Shown: piece by piece, positions 25,725 to 34,492 of the stretch
Layout: the number at the start of each line of letters is the position of its first letter
How positions within the stretch are numbered: position 1 is the stretch's first letter
NCBI RefSeq assembly: GCF_042655385.1
Contig: NZ_JBHSMA010000002.1
Coordinates: forward strand, 923,997-987,996
Origin: Larkinella bovis
GTDB taxonomy: Bacteria > Bacteroidota > Bacteroidia > Cytophagales > Spirosomataceae
Length of the DNA stretch: 64,000 nt
Reading direction: 5' to 3'
Translations under genes and position numbers: made by a program
The notes under the pieces: generated by a model
The model's database searches: none
What the model was told of the DNA's origin: nothing
Seen by the model: the letters and a program-made list of their open reading frames with translations, nothing else

Positions 25725-27344
25725 TTACGGATTGCAGTACTGTTTACTTTCTGATTCCGTCAGGTTGATGGGCCAGTTGGTGCTGGTGACTTTGTAGTTC
25801 TTGATGTCGATATCCAGCCGATCGGGAATGGAACCCGCCCGCAGATCATAGGCTTTGTTCAGCTCTACCAGAACCTTGGTGCTGAGGGTGGGCCAGACCA
25901 TGGTCGGCAGATCCTTCCATTCGTCCTGGCTGCCCGCAGCGCGGAATTGCGAGTACAGCACTTTAAACGGCAGTTTTTCGGGATCGACGCCTTTGGTACC
26001 GCACTTGAAATTGAACGAAATCGTCACTTCTTTCCGGTTGTCGGGCGCGGGTGGCGTAATTGGGGTGTAGGGAATGGCTTTCAAATCAAAGGCTACTTCC
26101 GTATTCGAACAGCCGTCAATTTCGGGCGAAAGATACACTTTGTTGGCGTTGTCGAACAACCGCAGACGGATTTTGAGCCCTTTCCGCAGATTGGTGACCC
26201 GAATCGACGAACCATTGTTGATGGCGGTGGCAAACGTCAACGGATTGCCCGCCCGAACCACCACGTTACCCGCCGGATCGATGGCTTCAACCCGGTAGGC
26301 CGGGCTACGGTCGGCGTAGGGACTGAGAAATTTAAAAGTCGGGCCATCCGAACAGACTTCTTCCGTAAAGGCCGCTACCCAAAGCGAAAGGTGTTTGATC
26401 TCCGCTACGTATTCGAGGTTTCCGCTGGCGTTCCGCTGCACTTTGCCCGGCTCTTCCTGCGTCCATTTGTTGGAAACTTCATCGAAACTGAACAACGGAA
26501 TCACATCCCCAACCTGAATGGTACGTCCGACGTTCGGGTTCAGCATCTGATTATTGAGGGCGAATGAAAGCCGGAGGGGCTGTGAAAATGTTTTGGCCAG
26601 TTGATATTCCTCGTTATAAACCGTAATCCGGGCACCACCCGCCACCGAAAGCACCTGCTGGTTACCCAAAAAACCGCCTGCGGGGGTTGAGGCATTGATG
26701 ATGCCGTGTCCGGGCAATTCCGAAACCGCCTTCGACGTATTGCTGTTGTTGACCGGATCCGCCGTAATGGTCAGGGAACCGCCAACCGGCTGCCCCGAAA
26801 CGTCCTTCACCTCGCTGCCCTGCGGAACCGTAATCGTTGCCTGGGTTACATTGGCTTCCGCTTTGGTCTGAACCGTGGCCGCCGACTGAACGGTCCCGCT
26901 TTCGCTGCCTTTGAAGGATTGATGAGCCGGTTCGTTCGCGGCTTTGTTACCGGTCAGTGCGATGGTCAGGTTGCGGACCGTTGTGTTTTCCAGCTGAATC
27001 GGCAGAATATGGTCGACCGATTGATCCGATAACGCGACGACATTGAAGCGGATCGGGGCGTTGGTCGTCGGGGTGGTCGAAGGAACCAGGCACAGGAATA
27101 ATTTTCCGTCGGAGGTTAGTTTGAATTTTTTGGTATTCAGGGTGGTAACCACTTTCTCCGCATCCGGTCCCCCAATTTTGATGGCCAGTTTGTCGGCCGA
27201 CAATCCGCTCGGCAGCGTATATTTGATCTGCAGGGTCACCGCCAGCGGATCTTTGAGTTTTAAGGCTACATTTTCGACCGGATTCTGGCACGCATCGAGT
27301 AACCAGATAGCCAGTACACAAACCAGGGATAACAAGCGTTTCAT
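25725..27344 (-). CDS. Hypothetical lipoprotein with beta-sandwich segments
   Basis: The 539-residue protein has a lipoprotein signal (MKRLLSLVCVLAIWLLDAC, Cys19) and should be membrane-anchored in the cell envelope. The body is rich in beta-strand-like segments and Thr/Ser, with a possible linker near GSESGTVQSAATVQTKAEAN. Segments such as GHGIINASTPAGGFLGNQQVLSVAGGARITVYNEE suggest surface-protein folds, but I recognise no family. It is the second gene of a two-gene operon with a beta-barrel-like protein. Its initiation region CTCAACGTTATG is identical to that of its partner. Function is unknown. Confidence 0.7.
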   Translation of the reverse strand: MKRLLSLVCVLAIWLLDACQNPVENVALKLKDPLAVTLQIKYTLPSGLSADKLAIKIGGPDAEKVVTTLNTKKFKLTSDGKLFLCLVPSTTPTTNAPIRFNVVALSDQSVDHILPIQLENTTVRNLTIALTGNKAANEPAHQSFKGSESGTVQSAATVQTKAEANVTQATITVPQGSEVKDVSGQPVGGSLTITADPVNNSNTSKAVSELPGHGIINASTPAGGFLGNQQVLSVAGGARITVYNEEYQLAKTFSQPLRLSFALNNQMLNPNVGRTIQVGDVIPLFSFDEVSNKWTQEEPGKVQRNASGNLEYVAEIKHLSLWVAAFTEEVCSDGPTFKFLSPYADRSPAYRVEAIDPAGNVVVRAGNPLTFATAINNGSSIRVTNLRKGLKIRLRLFDNANKVYLSPEIDGCSNTEVAFDLKAIPYTPITPPAPDNRKEVTISFNFKCGTKGVDPEKLPFKVLYSQFRAAGSQDEWKDLPTMVWPTLSTKVLVELNKAYDLRAGSIPDRLDIDIKNYKVTSTNWPINLTESESKQYCNP

Positions 27345-27353
27345 AACGTTGAG
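27342..27353 (-). promoter_or_regulatory. Translation-start leader CTCAACGTTATG, copy 1
   Basis: The nine bases CTCAACGTT directly before the ATG are identical to those before the upstream gene (28129-28140). This may be a conserved initiation or regulatory element, or a sign of duplication. Confidence 0.45.
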
Positions 27354-27420
27354 TAATAGATAAAAAGGCGATAGTTTATATGAAATGGTCGTCGACGGAC
27401 CCGCTGAATGCGGGGCGATA

Positions 27421-28131
27421 TTATTTATTTCTGAATAAGCCGTAGGTTATTAAAAACTGGAGAGAAGGCAGGAAGCGATAATTTCTCATGTTGTTTTCGA
27501 TGACCGGAATCTGTTCGTCGATGTTCGTCGTTTCCAGAAAACCGGTGTATTGCAGATCGACCTTGGGAGTTCCGATGTAATAACAACCCAATTCCACGGC
27601 AAATCCCAGACGCCGGATCGGAGTGGAACGGCCATAGCCCAACCCGGCGTAGCCCAGCACAGGGCTCCACTTCAGGGATGCGTTGATGGTGCCGACATTT
27701 TCCTGGGAAATCTGGAGTCCACCAAATTTGACGTCGCCTTCGGCAACGACATTCGCCTTTACGTCGGGTCGCCAGGTATAACCGGCTCCTCCTGTCAGGA
27801 AAAAGGGATTGGATTGGAACGGATGCCATTTGACGGAAGCCAGCGCGATGCCCATTACCAGATCGGGCGTAATGTTCAGTTTGCCATCCCCGGCCTTGAC
27901 CTTGAATCCACCATCATAGGCAAAGTAGCTGACGCCGAGCCGACCCACCAGCCGGGAATCGGTACTCAGCACCCGGGCAACTTGCAGGCCCACGCCCGTC
28001 GTACCCAACTGGAGGCCCAGGGCGTACGGGGCCGGTTTCAGGCTCACCGAATCACGGCCGGACTGGGCCGATACGCGGATGCTGGAAACACCCAGGAGAC
28101 CAATTAAAAAGAGTGTCAATAGTTTATTCAT
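27421..28131 (-). CDS. Hypothetical outer-membrane beta-barrel protein
   Basis: The 236-residue protein has a signal peptide (MNKLLTLFLIGLLGVSSIRVSAQ) and then amphipathic strand-like segments with frequent Gly and aromatic residues (GLQLGTTGVGLQVARVLS, VGRLGVSYFAYDGGF, VLGYAGLGYGRS, FAVELGCYYIGTP). That pattern and the length fit a small eight- to ten-stranded outer-membrane barrel. It precedes the lipoprotein gene at 27344 by 76 bp on the same strand, so the two may act together at the cell surface. No family name can be given. Confidence 0.7.
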   Translation of the reverse strand: MNKLLTLFLIGLLGVSSIRVSAQSGRDSVSLKPAPYALGLQLGTTGVGLQVARVLSTDSRLVGRLGVSYFAYDGGFKVKAGDGKLNITPDLVMGIALASVKWHPFQSNPFFLTGGAGYTWRPDVKANVVAEGDVKFGGLQISQENVGTINASLKWSPVLGYAGLGYGRSTPIRRLGFAVELGCYYIGTPKVDLQYTGFLETTNIDEQIPVIENNMRNYRFLPSLQFLITYGLFRNK

Positions 28132-28140
28132 AACGTTGAG
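28129..28140 (-). promoter_or_regulatory. Translation-start leader CTCAACGTTATG, copy 2
   Basis: Identical 12 bases including the start codon to those at 27342-27353. Confidence 0.45.
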
Positions 28141-28270
28141 ATTGGTAATACACAGTCCACTAATGTGAAAATAAGCATTTATCAGACAAAAATGAGGCCA
28201 GCCTTTTAAAAAAATGAGGCACTGGTTAGGACAAAATGTCGAATTGTAACATTATTGAGTTTGGATGTAA

Positions 28271-28278
28271 TAATTTTG
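28271..28278 (+). promoter_or_regulatory. Candidate -7 element for the ALDH7 gene
   Basis: TAATTTTG matches TAnnTTTG and lies 54 bp upstream of the chosen ATG at 28333. Confidence 0.5.
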
Positions 28279-28332
28279 GCACAACCACCCGGTGTCTTAT
28301 GAAGCCGGATGGCTGTGGAAAAAATCAGTAGT

Positions 28333-29874
28333 ATGCAACAATTCCTTCAAAAATTAAAAACACAGCCGATGATGTCCGGCACGAGCACGGGACAGGCATT
28401 CTGGCATTCGTCAGCGGTCGAAGGGGATGATTCGCTGCTCAAATCGTATTCACCGGTGGATGGGCAATTGCTGGCCGAGGTGTATCCGACAACGGCGGAA
28501 GATTATGATAAAGTGGTTCAAATCGCCCAGGCCGCTTTTTTGAAATGGCGAAGTGTGCCCGCTCCGAAGCGGGGTGAAATTATCCGACAGATGGGCGAGC
28601 AGTTTCGGCTCTATAAAAAAGACCTGGGCACGCTGGTCAGCTACGAAATGGGGAAGTCGTTGCAGGAGGGCCTGGGCGAGGTGCAGGAAATTATCGACAT
28701 CTGTGATTTTGCGGTCGGGCAGTCGCGCCAGCTGTACGGCCTAACGATGCACAGCGAACGTGCCGATCACCGGATGTATGAGCAATGGCACCCGTTGGGC
28801 GTGGTTGGGATCATTTCAGCCTTCAATTTTCCGGTGGCGGTCTGGTCGTGGAATGCCATGCTGGCCTGGGTTTGCGGCAACGTCTGCATCTGGAAACCGT
28901 CGGAGAAAACACCCCTCACGGCCCTGGCGTGCCAGCAGATTATCAAGGATGTGCTGGAGCGAAACGACGTGCCGGAAGGCGTTTCGTGCCTGATTACGGG
29001 TGGGCGTGAAGCCGGTTCGTGGCTGACCGAAGACCCGCGAATTGCCCTCGTATCGGCTACCGGCTCGACACGCATGGGCAAGGCGGTGGCCCAAACCGTG
29101 GCCGGTCGGCTGGGCCGGTACCTGCTCGAACTGGGCGGGAATAATGCCATTATCGTGTCGCAGTACGCCGATTTGAACGTTGCCATTCCGGCCATCGTGT
29201 TCGGCGCGGTCGGAACCGCCGGGCAACGGTGCACGTCGACGCGACGGCTGATCATTCACGAATCGATTTACGAGGATGTTAAAAACCGGCTGGTAAAAGC
29301 TTACGGGCAGTTGCGCATCGGTAATCCGCTGGATGAAAAAAATCACGTTGGGCCGCTGATCGACCCGTCGGCGGTGGCGGCTTATCAGTCGGCATTATTT
29401 CAGATCAAGGAGCAGGGAGGGCGGTTGCTGATCGACGGCGAAATGCTGGAAGGACCTGGTTTTGAATCGGGCTGCTACGTGCGGCCGGCCATTGCCGAGA
29501 TGCCCGCCCAGACCGAAATTGTGCAGCACGAAACGTTCGCACCGATTCTTTATTTATTAAAATACAGGAGCCTGGATGAAGCCATTGCGTTGCAGAATGG
29601 GGTTCCGCAGGGGCTATCGTCGGCGGTTTTTACGCTCAATCTACGCGAAGCCGAACAGTTTCTGTCGGCTGCCGGATCGGACTGCGGGATCGCCAACGTA
29701 AACATCGGCACATCCGGGGCCGAAATCGGGGGCGCTTTCGGGGGCGAAAAAGAAACCGGCGGGGGGCGCGAATCGGGTTCCGATGCCTGGAAAGCCTACA
29801 TGCGCCGTCAGACCAACACCATCAATTACGGCACCAGCCTGCCGCTGGCGCAGGGCATCAAGTTTGAAATTTGA
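28333..29874 (+). CDS. ALDH7-type aldehyde dehydrogenase (aminoadipate semialdehyde dehydrogenase-like)
   Basis: I take the ATG at 28333 (MQQFLQKLKTQPMMSGTSTG), giving 513 residues; an ATG 8 codons upstream is also in frame. Key features are the NAD-binding segment VSATGSTRMGKAVAQ, the general-base Glu in LLELGGNNAI, and the nucleophile Cys in GTAGQRCTSTRRLI. ELGGNNA rather than ELGGKNP is characteristic of the ALDH7/antiquitin branch, which oxidises 2-aminoadipate 6-semialdehyde in lysine breakdown or other aldehydes in stress protection. It is monocistronic and followed by a hairpin. A saccharopine dehydrogenase-like gene lies 9 kb upstream. Confidence 0.9.
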   Translation: MQQFLQKLKTQPMMSGTSTGQAFWHSSAVEGDDSLLKSYSPVDGQLLAEVYPTTAEDYDKVVQIAQAAFLKWRSVPAPKRGEIIRQMGEQFRLYKKDLGTLVSYEMGKSLQEGLGEVQEIIDICDFAVGQSRQLYGLTMHSERADHRMYEQWHPLGVVGIISAFNFPVAVWSWNAMLAWVCGNVCIWKPSEKTPLTALACQQIIKDVLERNDVPEGVSCLITGGREAGSWLTEDPRIALVSATGSTRMGKAVAQTVAGRLGRYLLELGGNNAIIVSQYADLNVAIPAIVFGAVGTAGQRCTSTRRLIIHESIYEDVKNRLVKAYGQLRIGNPLDEKNHVGPLIDPSAVAAYQSALFQIKEQGGRLLIDGEMLEGPGFESGCYVRPAIAEMPAQTEIVQHETFAPILYLLKYRSLDEAIALQNGVPQGLSSAVFTLNLREAEQFLSAAGSDCGIANVNIGTSGAEIGGAFGGEKETGGGRESGSDAWKAYMRRQTNTINYGTSLPLAQGIKFEI

Positions 29875-29883
29875 TGCAAAGCG

Positions 29884-29924
29884 ATGCTAAACGATGAAGG
29901 ATAAAACCATTCATCGTTTAGCAT
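29884..29924. terminator. Hairpin between ALDH7 and the convergent epimerase gene
   Basis: ATGCTAAACGATGAA (29884-29898) is perfectly mirrored by TTCATCGTTTAGCAT (29910-29924). It likely ends both convergent transcripts. Confidence 0.65.
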
Positions 29925-29934
29925 TTATCATTCC

Positions 29935-30900
29935 TTAGCTCACCCACACTTTAATTGTTCCGTTCGCCGTTTCGTTGGGGGCCAAGCGAATAAGGCCCTC
30001 ACCGTTGTTCAGCGCATTTACATTACTGGTGAGCGGTTCAATGGCAATGTTGTCGCGGCCGATCGGGGTGTATACCACCAGATACCCGAATTTCCCTGGG
30101 CCGGTTTCCTGCCAGACATTTAACTGCAAGCCCTGCGCTGCGGAGCGTAAAACCGTGGTGACCCCCTGGCTGGTGTTGTTTTCCACCACAAAAGCCGCAT
30201 CCAGTTCGCGCTGGTGGAGGGAAAGATCGCCTTGCTCCGTAAACGGTTCTTCACCAACGGGCAATAGATGATCGTCGAGCTGAACCCGTTTGGCGGCCGG
30301 CAGCGAAATCGTTAGCTGGTCGACCGGCTCCCCATTCAAGGTGAAGTAAGGGTGCCAGCCGAAACAGACGGGAGCGTTCCGGTTTCCCGTATTCTGAACA
30401 TCATACCGCACCGACAGGCCGGCCGCTGACAGGGCATACCGAATCCGGAAATCGAACGGAAAAGGATAACCGGGGTACGAGCCGTCGTGGACGTACCGAA
30501 GGGTGAGCGCAGCTTCCAGCTCCGTTATTTCCTGCCCAAACAGCTCAAACGGCTGGCCCGCGACAAAACCATGAATGGCGTTATCCTGTTTGGCTTCGTT
30601 GAGCGGTAGCGTAAACATTTCACCTTCAAAGGCATAGATGCCGTGCCGGATCCGGCTCGGAAACGGAAAAAGCAGTGCGCTGGCGTAGGCTTCATCAGCC
30701 AGGAGCGCTTGTTGGGAGTTGGGTGAATGCAGCAGCGAAATCCGTTTCAGTACATCGTTTCGGCTGGTTTGCCGCAAGACTAACTGCCGAATAACAGCAC
30801 CGTGGGCCGGTAAAACAGTAAAAAACTCGCCCGTTTCGGTATTCTGGATGACGTATTCGGTGAACGAGCCAAACGGCTGGTGGACAATTTCAAAAGGCAT
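29935..30900 (-). CDS. Aldose 1-epimerase family protein
   Basis: The 321-residue protein fits the galactose-mutarotase fold: TLPLNEAKQDNAIHGFVAGQPFEL holds the first conserved His, VCFGWHPYFTLNG the second catalytic His, and NIAIEPLTSNVNALNNGEGLIRLAPNE the catalytic Glu near the C-terminus. Aldose 1-epimerases interconvert alpha and beta anomers of free sugars. No signal peptide is seen, so it is cytoplasmic. It stands alone on its strand, with about 300 bp of unassigned DNA upstream. The family is clear and the sugar is not. Confidence 0.87.
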   Translation of the reverse strand: MPFEIVHQPFGSFTEYVIQNTETGEFFTVLPAHGAVIRQLVLRQTSRNDVLKRISLLHSPNSQQALLADEAYASALLFPFPSRIRHGIYAFEGEMFTLPLNEAKQDNAIHGFVAGQPFELFGQEITELEAALTLRYVHDGSYPGYPFPFDFRIRYALSAAGLSVRYDVQNTGNRNAPVCFGWHPYFTLNGEPVDQLTISLPAAKRVQLDDHLLPVGEEPFTEQGDLSLHQRELDAAFVVENNTSQGVTTVLRSAAQGLQLNVWQETGPGKFGYLVVYTPIGRDNIAIEPLTSNVNALNNGEGLIRLAPNETANGTIKVWVS

Positions 30901-31199
30901 TTTTCGAGGAATTAAGGGATTCTACATAGTATGCGGGCTACTGAAACGCATCCGCCTGGGTTATTCAACTAAACCTGCCCGGGAAGCACTAAGTTCTGAC
31001 GGACGGACACTTTTTATTTTCGGCACGCACCAAGCCCGAAAACCGGGCTGCAACCGGATCGTGTGTAGCATTTAATGTAGCTAGAGTTGGACGAAATAGG
31101 TAAAATTTTTAGTAAGTGGTAGCAATAATTAAAAGATTATTGTTGGTGTATAACTTGTTGAAAAATAAATGATTTATTGTCATTTGTAAGGCAAGCTAT
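30901..31199. other. 299-bp divergent gap, no gene seen
   Basis: The half nearer the epimerase gene is GC-rich and contains a small hairpin AGCCCG/CGGGCT (31033-31049). The other half is AT-rich and presumably holds the promoter of the PagL-like gene. No RNA gene or repeat is recognised. Confidence 0.5.
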
Positions 31200-32300
31200 A
31201 TGCTAAGAATTTGTACGATCTTTTTCGGAATGGCGTTTTTCAGTTCACCGGTCTGGGGGCAGGAAAGTACGGAAACTCTACCACCGCACCGGCAATTCGG
31301 TCTGGCCTGGCACCAGGGTATATCAAAATCGAATGAGGTTTTGCCGGTTTCGCAGCAGGTCCCCGTGGGCGCTGAACTGTCGTATAGCCAGGTTAGTTTG
31401 AGTCGCCGGGCCTGGGAAAACGGCCAGTGTTTTGCAAAGGTAGGCGGTTATATCAATTACATCACCTTCCGGAATCCGGTTCCGCTGGGGCGGACGCTGG
31501 GGGCCGGTTTGTTTTTCGAACCACTGATCAATTACAGCCGACCGCTTTATTTTTCCGTCCGGGTGCTGGCGGGGCTGACCTACCTCACCCGGGTGTACGA
31601 CCCAATAAAAAATCCCACCAACCATCATTTCAGTATGCCGGTCAGCGCGCTGATCGGGACCGGTTTTACGGCTCATTACCGGATGACGGACCACTGGATT
31701 CTGACCCTGGGAGCCGTTTATAACCACATTTCCAACGCCGGAACGCGATTGCCCAACCAGGGCATCAACATCCCAACCATCGCCTTAGGGGCTCAATACC
31801 AGCTGCGGCCGTCCGTTGTGCCCGACAGTCGCGGGTGGCAACCGGCGCCCTTATCCAGACGGTGGATGAGCCGGGCCCTTCTGATGGGTTCGGTGCGGGT
31901 GTTGCCCAAAACCGACAAAAAACCGGAAATGGCGTTACCGGTTTTTGGCCTGAATGTGGTAGGTGGTTTCCGGGTGACGCGCACCCATGCGTTTTCGGCG
32001 GGATTTGAACTGGTCGATGATCGGTATTTTAAAGAACAACTTATCACCTGGACGCGAGGCAAGAGGACTGACGCCCGGCAGGCAACCCTGCTGGCTGGTT
32101 ACGAATTCTGGCAGGGACGCTTCATTTTTGCCGCCCATCATGGCTGGAATATTGTTCGGCCGCAGGGCTACAAACCGGCCACGTATCAACGCTACAATCT
32201 GCTCTACCGGCTGCGAAACGGGATTACGGCCGGCATGAGTGTAAAAGCTTACGGGGAAAATACGAAAGGCTTCAGCCTGATGGCGGGTTATAGCCTGTAG
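31200..32300 (+). CDS. PagL-like lipid A deacylase / acyloxyacyl hydrolase family protein
   Basis: The 366-residue protein has a signal peptide (MLRICTIFFGMAFFSSPVWGQ) and an outer-membrane beta-barrel. It contains NHISNAGTRLPNQGIN at 175-190, the PagL catalytic signature with His176 and Ser178; the family removes the 3-O-linked acyl chain from lipid A at the outer membrane. At 366 residues it is about twice the length of classical PagL. The extra C-terminal half, from about 200 onward, also looks like strand segments (HAFSAGFELVDDRYFKEQ) and may make a larger barrel. It stands alone, 47 bp before a hypothetical gene. Confidence 0.78.
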   Translation: MLRICTIFFGMAFFSSPVWGQESTETLPPHRQFGLAWHQGISKSNEVLPVSQQVPVGAELSYSQVSLSRRAWENGQCFAKVGGYINYITFRNPVPLGRTLGAGLFFEPLINYSRPLYFSVRVLAGLTYLTRVYDPIKNPTNHHFSMPVSALIGTGFTAHYRMTDHWILTLGAVYNHISNAGTRLPNQGINIPTIALGAQYQLRPSVVPDSRGWQPAPLSRRWMSRALLMGSVRVLPKTDKKPEMALPVFGLNVVGGFRVTRTHAFSAGFELVDDRYFKEQLITWTRGKRTDARQATLLAGYEFWQGRFIFAAHHGWNIVRPQGYKPATYQRYNLLYRLRNGITAGMSVKAYGENTKGFSLMAGYSL

Positions 32301-32347
32301 GTGGGGGAGAAGGAGGGCCTGCGAACGCACTTCAATGGAACAAATCG

Positions 32348-33268
32348 ATGGGAAGAAATGTGACTTTGGACCGGTTTCATCGTATAGTAGTTAAAAAGGT
32401 ACCATCTCATCACCCAAGAAAACCACTACTCTCTGTGTTTGCATCTGACGAAATCCTCTCTCTCGACGAAATATATAAATCGCAGAACGAAATTAATCAG
32501 CTCAAGCGGGCGCTGGAGCGGCAAGCGCTGTTTGGCGAAGGCCGTTTGCCGCAAAATGAAGTTGATGAGCGCGAGAGACACTATAATTTCCTGTATTTCC
32601 AAGTAGCGCAAACCGCCCGGATGACGACGGTTTACGATTTGATCGGCCGGCCAGACTGGCGCTCGACCACCGAACTGACAGACGCCCAGATTAGCCGGGA
32701 GGTTGACCGGCTCCTGCTGTTGCTCGCCCAGAACGGCATTGAAATTCAGGTGTCTGATCCCCACGGCAACGCGGATGACCGGCGGCTCTATTCGTTTATC
32801 ACCCGGATGGTGTTTCCGAAAGAAATTCGGGAAATCCGCTTGCCGGGCACCTGCTACAGCATCGATTATAACTATTACTGCCCCAACCATACCCATGCCT
32901 GCATTTTTATTGCCGACGAATTGCTGACCGGACTGTTTAGCCGGAATTATGACCGCCTTGATAGTTGCCTGGCCGGGCACTTCTACTTCAATAGTCATTC
33001 ACGGGATGAACTGCTTCCGTTCGTGACATCCGCCTTCGAGGCCTATAAAAATCACCTGAGTGGTTGCATTCTGGTCGACTGGACGATTGAAAAAGTTAAG
33101 CTGGATATCGCCCGGCGTCGGAGTGAAATTCATTTGATTCTGCATTACGGGGTGTCAAAAAAACGAAAACCGCTTTTCACGGAGCGGGGGCAACTGGTTT
33201 GTGAAGGAACGGATGACCACTGGTGGTTTATTCACAGAATCGACTTTCCCGGTTTGCAATTGGCGTAG
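32348..33268 (+). CDS. Hypothetical cytoplasmic protein, 306 aa
   Basis: The product has no signal peptide or membrane segment. A coiled-coil-like stretch covers about residues 38-75 (DEIYKSQNEINQLKRALERQALF). A cysteine/histidine-rich patch, YNYYCPNHTHACIFIADELL, lies near residue 180 and might bind a metal. The rest is mixed alpha/beta with a Trp-rich end (DDHWWFIHRIDFPGLQ). I do not recognise a family. Composition is host-like, so it is a genuine chromosomal gene. It ends 3 bp before a convergent gene's stop, leaving no room for a terminator. Confidence 0.65.
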   Translation: MGRNVTLDRFHRIVVKKVPSHHPRKPLLSVFASDEILSLDEIYKSQNEINQLKRALERQALFGEGRLPQNEVDERERHYNFLYFQVAQTARMTTVYDLIGRPDWRSTTELTDAQISREVDRLLLLLAQNGIEIQVSDPHGNADDRRLYSFITRMVFPKEIREIRLPGTCYSIDYNYYCPNHTHACIFIADELLTGLFSRNYDRLDSCLAGHFYFNSHSRDELLPFVTSAFEAYKNHLSGCILVDWTIEKVKLDIARRRSEIHLILHYGVSKKRKPLFTERGQLVCEGTDDHWWFIHRIDFPGLQLA

Positions 33269-33271
33269 GCC

Positions 33272-34096
33272 TTACATTTCGCCTTCAACCCCCAACCCAA
33301 ACAACGCAAAATCGTATTTTACCGGATCGGCCGGATCGAACTGTTTCAAGGTTTCGGTCAGTTCAAGGGCGGCTTTCCAGTCGGTTTGCGGGCGGGTTAA
33401 AAGGCCCAGTTTTCGGGCGACACGCCCCACGTGAACGTCGATCGGTATGACGAGCTGGGACGGATCAAGACGGGTCCAGAGGCCGAAATCAACCCCCTGA
33501 CTGTCGCGCCGAACCATCCAGCGCAGAAACATATTCAGCCGTTTGCACGAAGAATTACGACCCGGCGTTGACACGTGTTTACGGGTGCGTTCGGGGAAAA
33601 AAGGGTCCGCACAAAACCGGTCGTGAAACGTTTCCAAAACCGCACCCACGGGTGGTAGGCCGTGTTTTCCGAGCCCGGGAGTGAAGGCAGATGCGGGCCG
33701 ACTGAGCGGGAGTGTCCGGCCGTCGGCGGGTACAAAAGCGTCCTCGAGGGTGTCGTGCTGCTGGTAATAGGTATGGAAAAAGTGCAGGAAGTACAGCGTA
33801 TCCGTTGCGTTGAACGTGCGGTGTTTAAAGGTTAAAAACCGCTTCAGGTCCGTTTCCTGATGGTTCAAAACGAAATCGTACGGAGCGCCGTCCATCCGTT
33901 CGACCAGTTCATGGGCTTTCTTGAGAATCACCGGACGTTGTCCCCAGGCGAGAATGGCCGCCCAGAAACCCATGATTTCGATATCCTGTTTCCGGCTGAA
34001 CCGGTGCGGAATACTGATGGGATCTTTTTCAATAAAAGACGGCTGATTATACTGCTCGACTTTCCGATCGAGTAATTCTTTAACAAAATCGAACAT
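33272..34096 (-). CDS. TIGR02757 (DUF2400) family protein
   Basis: I choose the ATG at 34096 (MFDFVKELLDRKVEQYNQPSF), giving 274 residues; longer in-frame starts at 34138 and 34147 exist. Characteristic segments are FIEKDPISIPHRFSRKQDIEIMGFWAAILAWGQR, SSCKRLNMFLRWMVRRDSQGVDFGLW and LVIPIDVHVGRVARKLGL. The latter resembles a helix-hairpin-helix DNA-glycosylase-like fold, but the catalytic activity of this Bacteroidetes-rich family is unproven. The gene is downstream of a small membrane-protein gene on the same strand. Family assignment is confident and the function is open. Confidence 0.82.
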   Translation of the reverse strand: MFDFVKELLDRKVEQYNQPSFIEKDPISIPHRFSRKQDIEIMGFWAAILAWGQRPVILKKAHELVERMDGAPYDFVLNHQETDLKRFLTFKHRTFNATDTLYFLHFFHTYYQQHDTLEDAFVPADGRTLPLSRPASAFTPGLGKHGLPPVGAVLETFHDRFCADPFFPERTRKHVSTPGRNSSCKRLNMFLRWMVRRDSQGVDFGLWTRLDPSQLVIPIDVHVGRVARKLGLLTRPQTDWKAALELTETLKQFDPADPVKYDFALFGLGVEGEM

Positions 34097-34160
34097 GGGA
34101 AGGAGATCAACCGCCCGAAAAGCGTTGGCGGTTTTCATACGAATCAAACGTCAGCGAAAA

Positions 34161-34382
34161 TCAGCGGCTTTTTCCTCCGCTTAATACCCAGACAACCGCC
34201 TGTGAAATTCGGGAAAAGATCGAAACGATAACGGAAAAAACGGCGGTAAAAACCGCAATAATCGGGTAAGAAACCGTGAAAACCGCACTCCAGACTTTAT
34301 AGCCGGGGGTCGCTTTCATCTTCTCGTCTCGTTCCTGGTGCCGCCGGGCAATGCGTTGCGCTTTTTGTTCTGGGGTAAGCAT
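34161..34382 (-). CDS. Small hydrophobic membrane protein, 73 aa
   Basis: The protein has a basic N-terminus (MLTPEQKAQRIARRHQERDEK) and a hydrophobic stretch of about 35 residues (VWSAVFTVSYPIIAVFTAVFSVIVSIFSRISQAVVWVLSG), enough for one long or two short membrane helices. The start is ATG 34382. It lies 65 bp upstream of the TIGR02757 gene on the same strand. No family is recognised. Host-like composition suggests it is real. Confidence 0.6.
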   Translation of the reverse strand: MLTPEQKAQRIARRHQERDEKMKATPGYKVWSAVFTVSYPIIAVFTAVFSVIVSIFSRISQAVVWVLSGGKSR

Positions 34383-34492
34383 AAATACTTTTAACGCGTT
34401 GAAGAATACAAGGGCTGGATTAATAAAGCAATGGAAGGGCTATTTTGTTTTGGTCCATTCCACCATTTTAAACCCCGTAACCACGCCATGAT

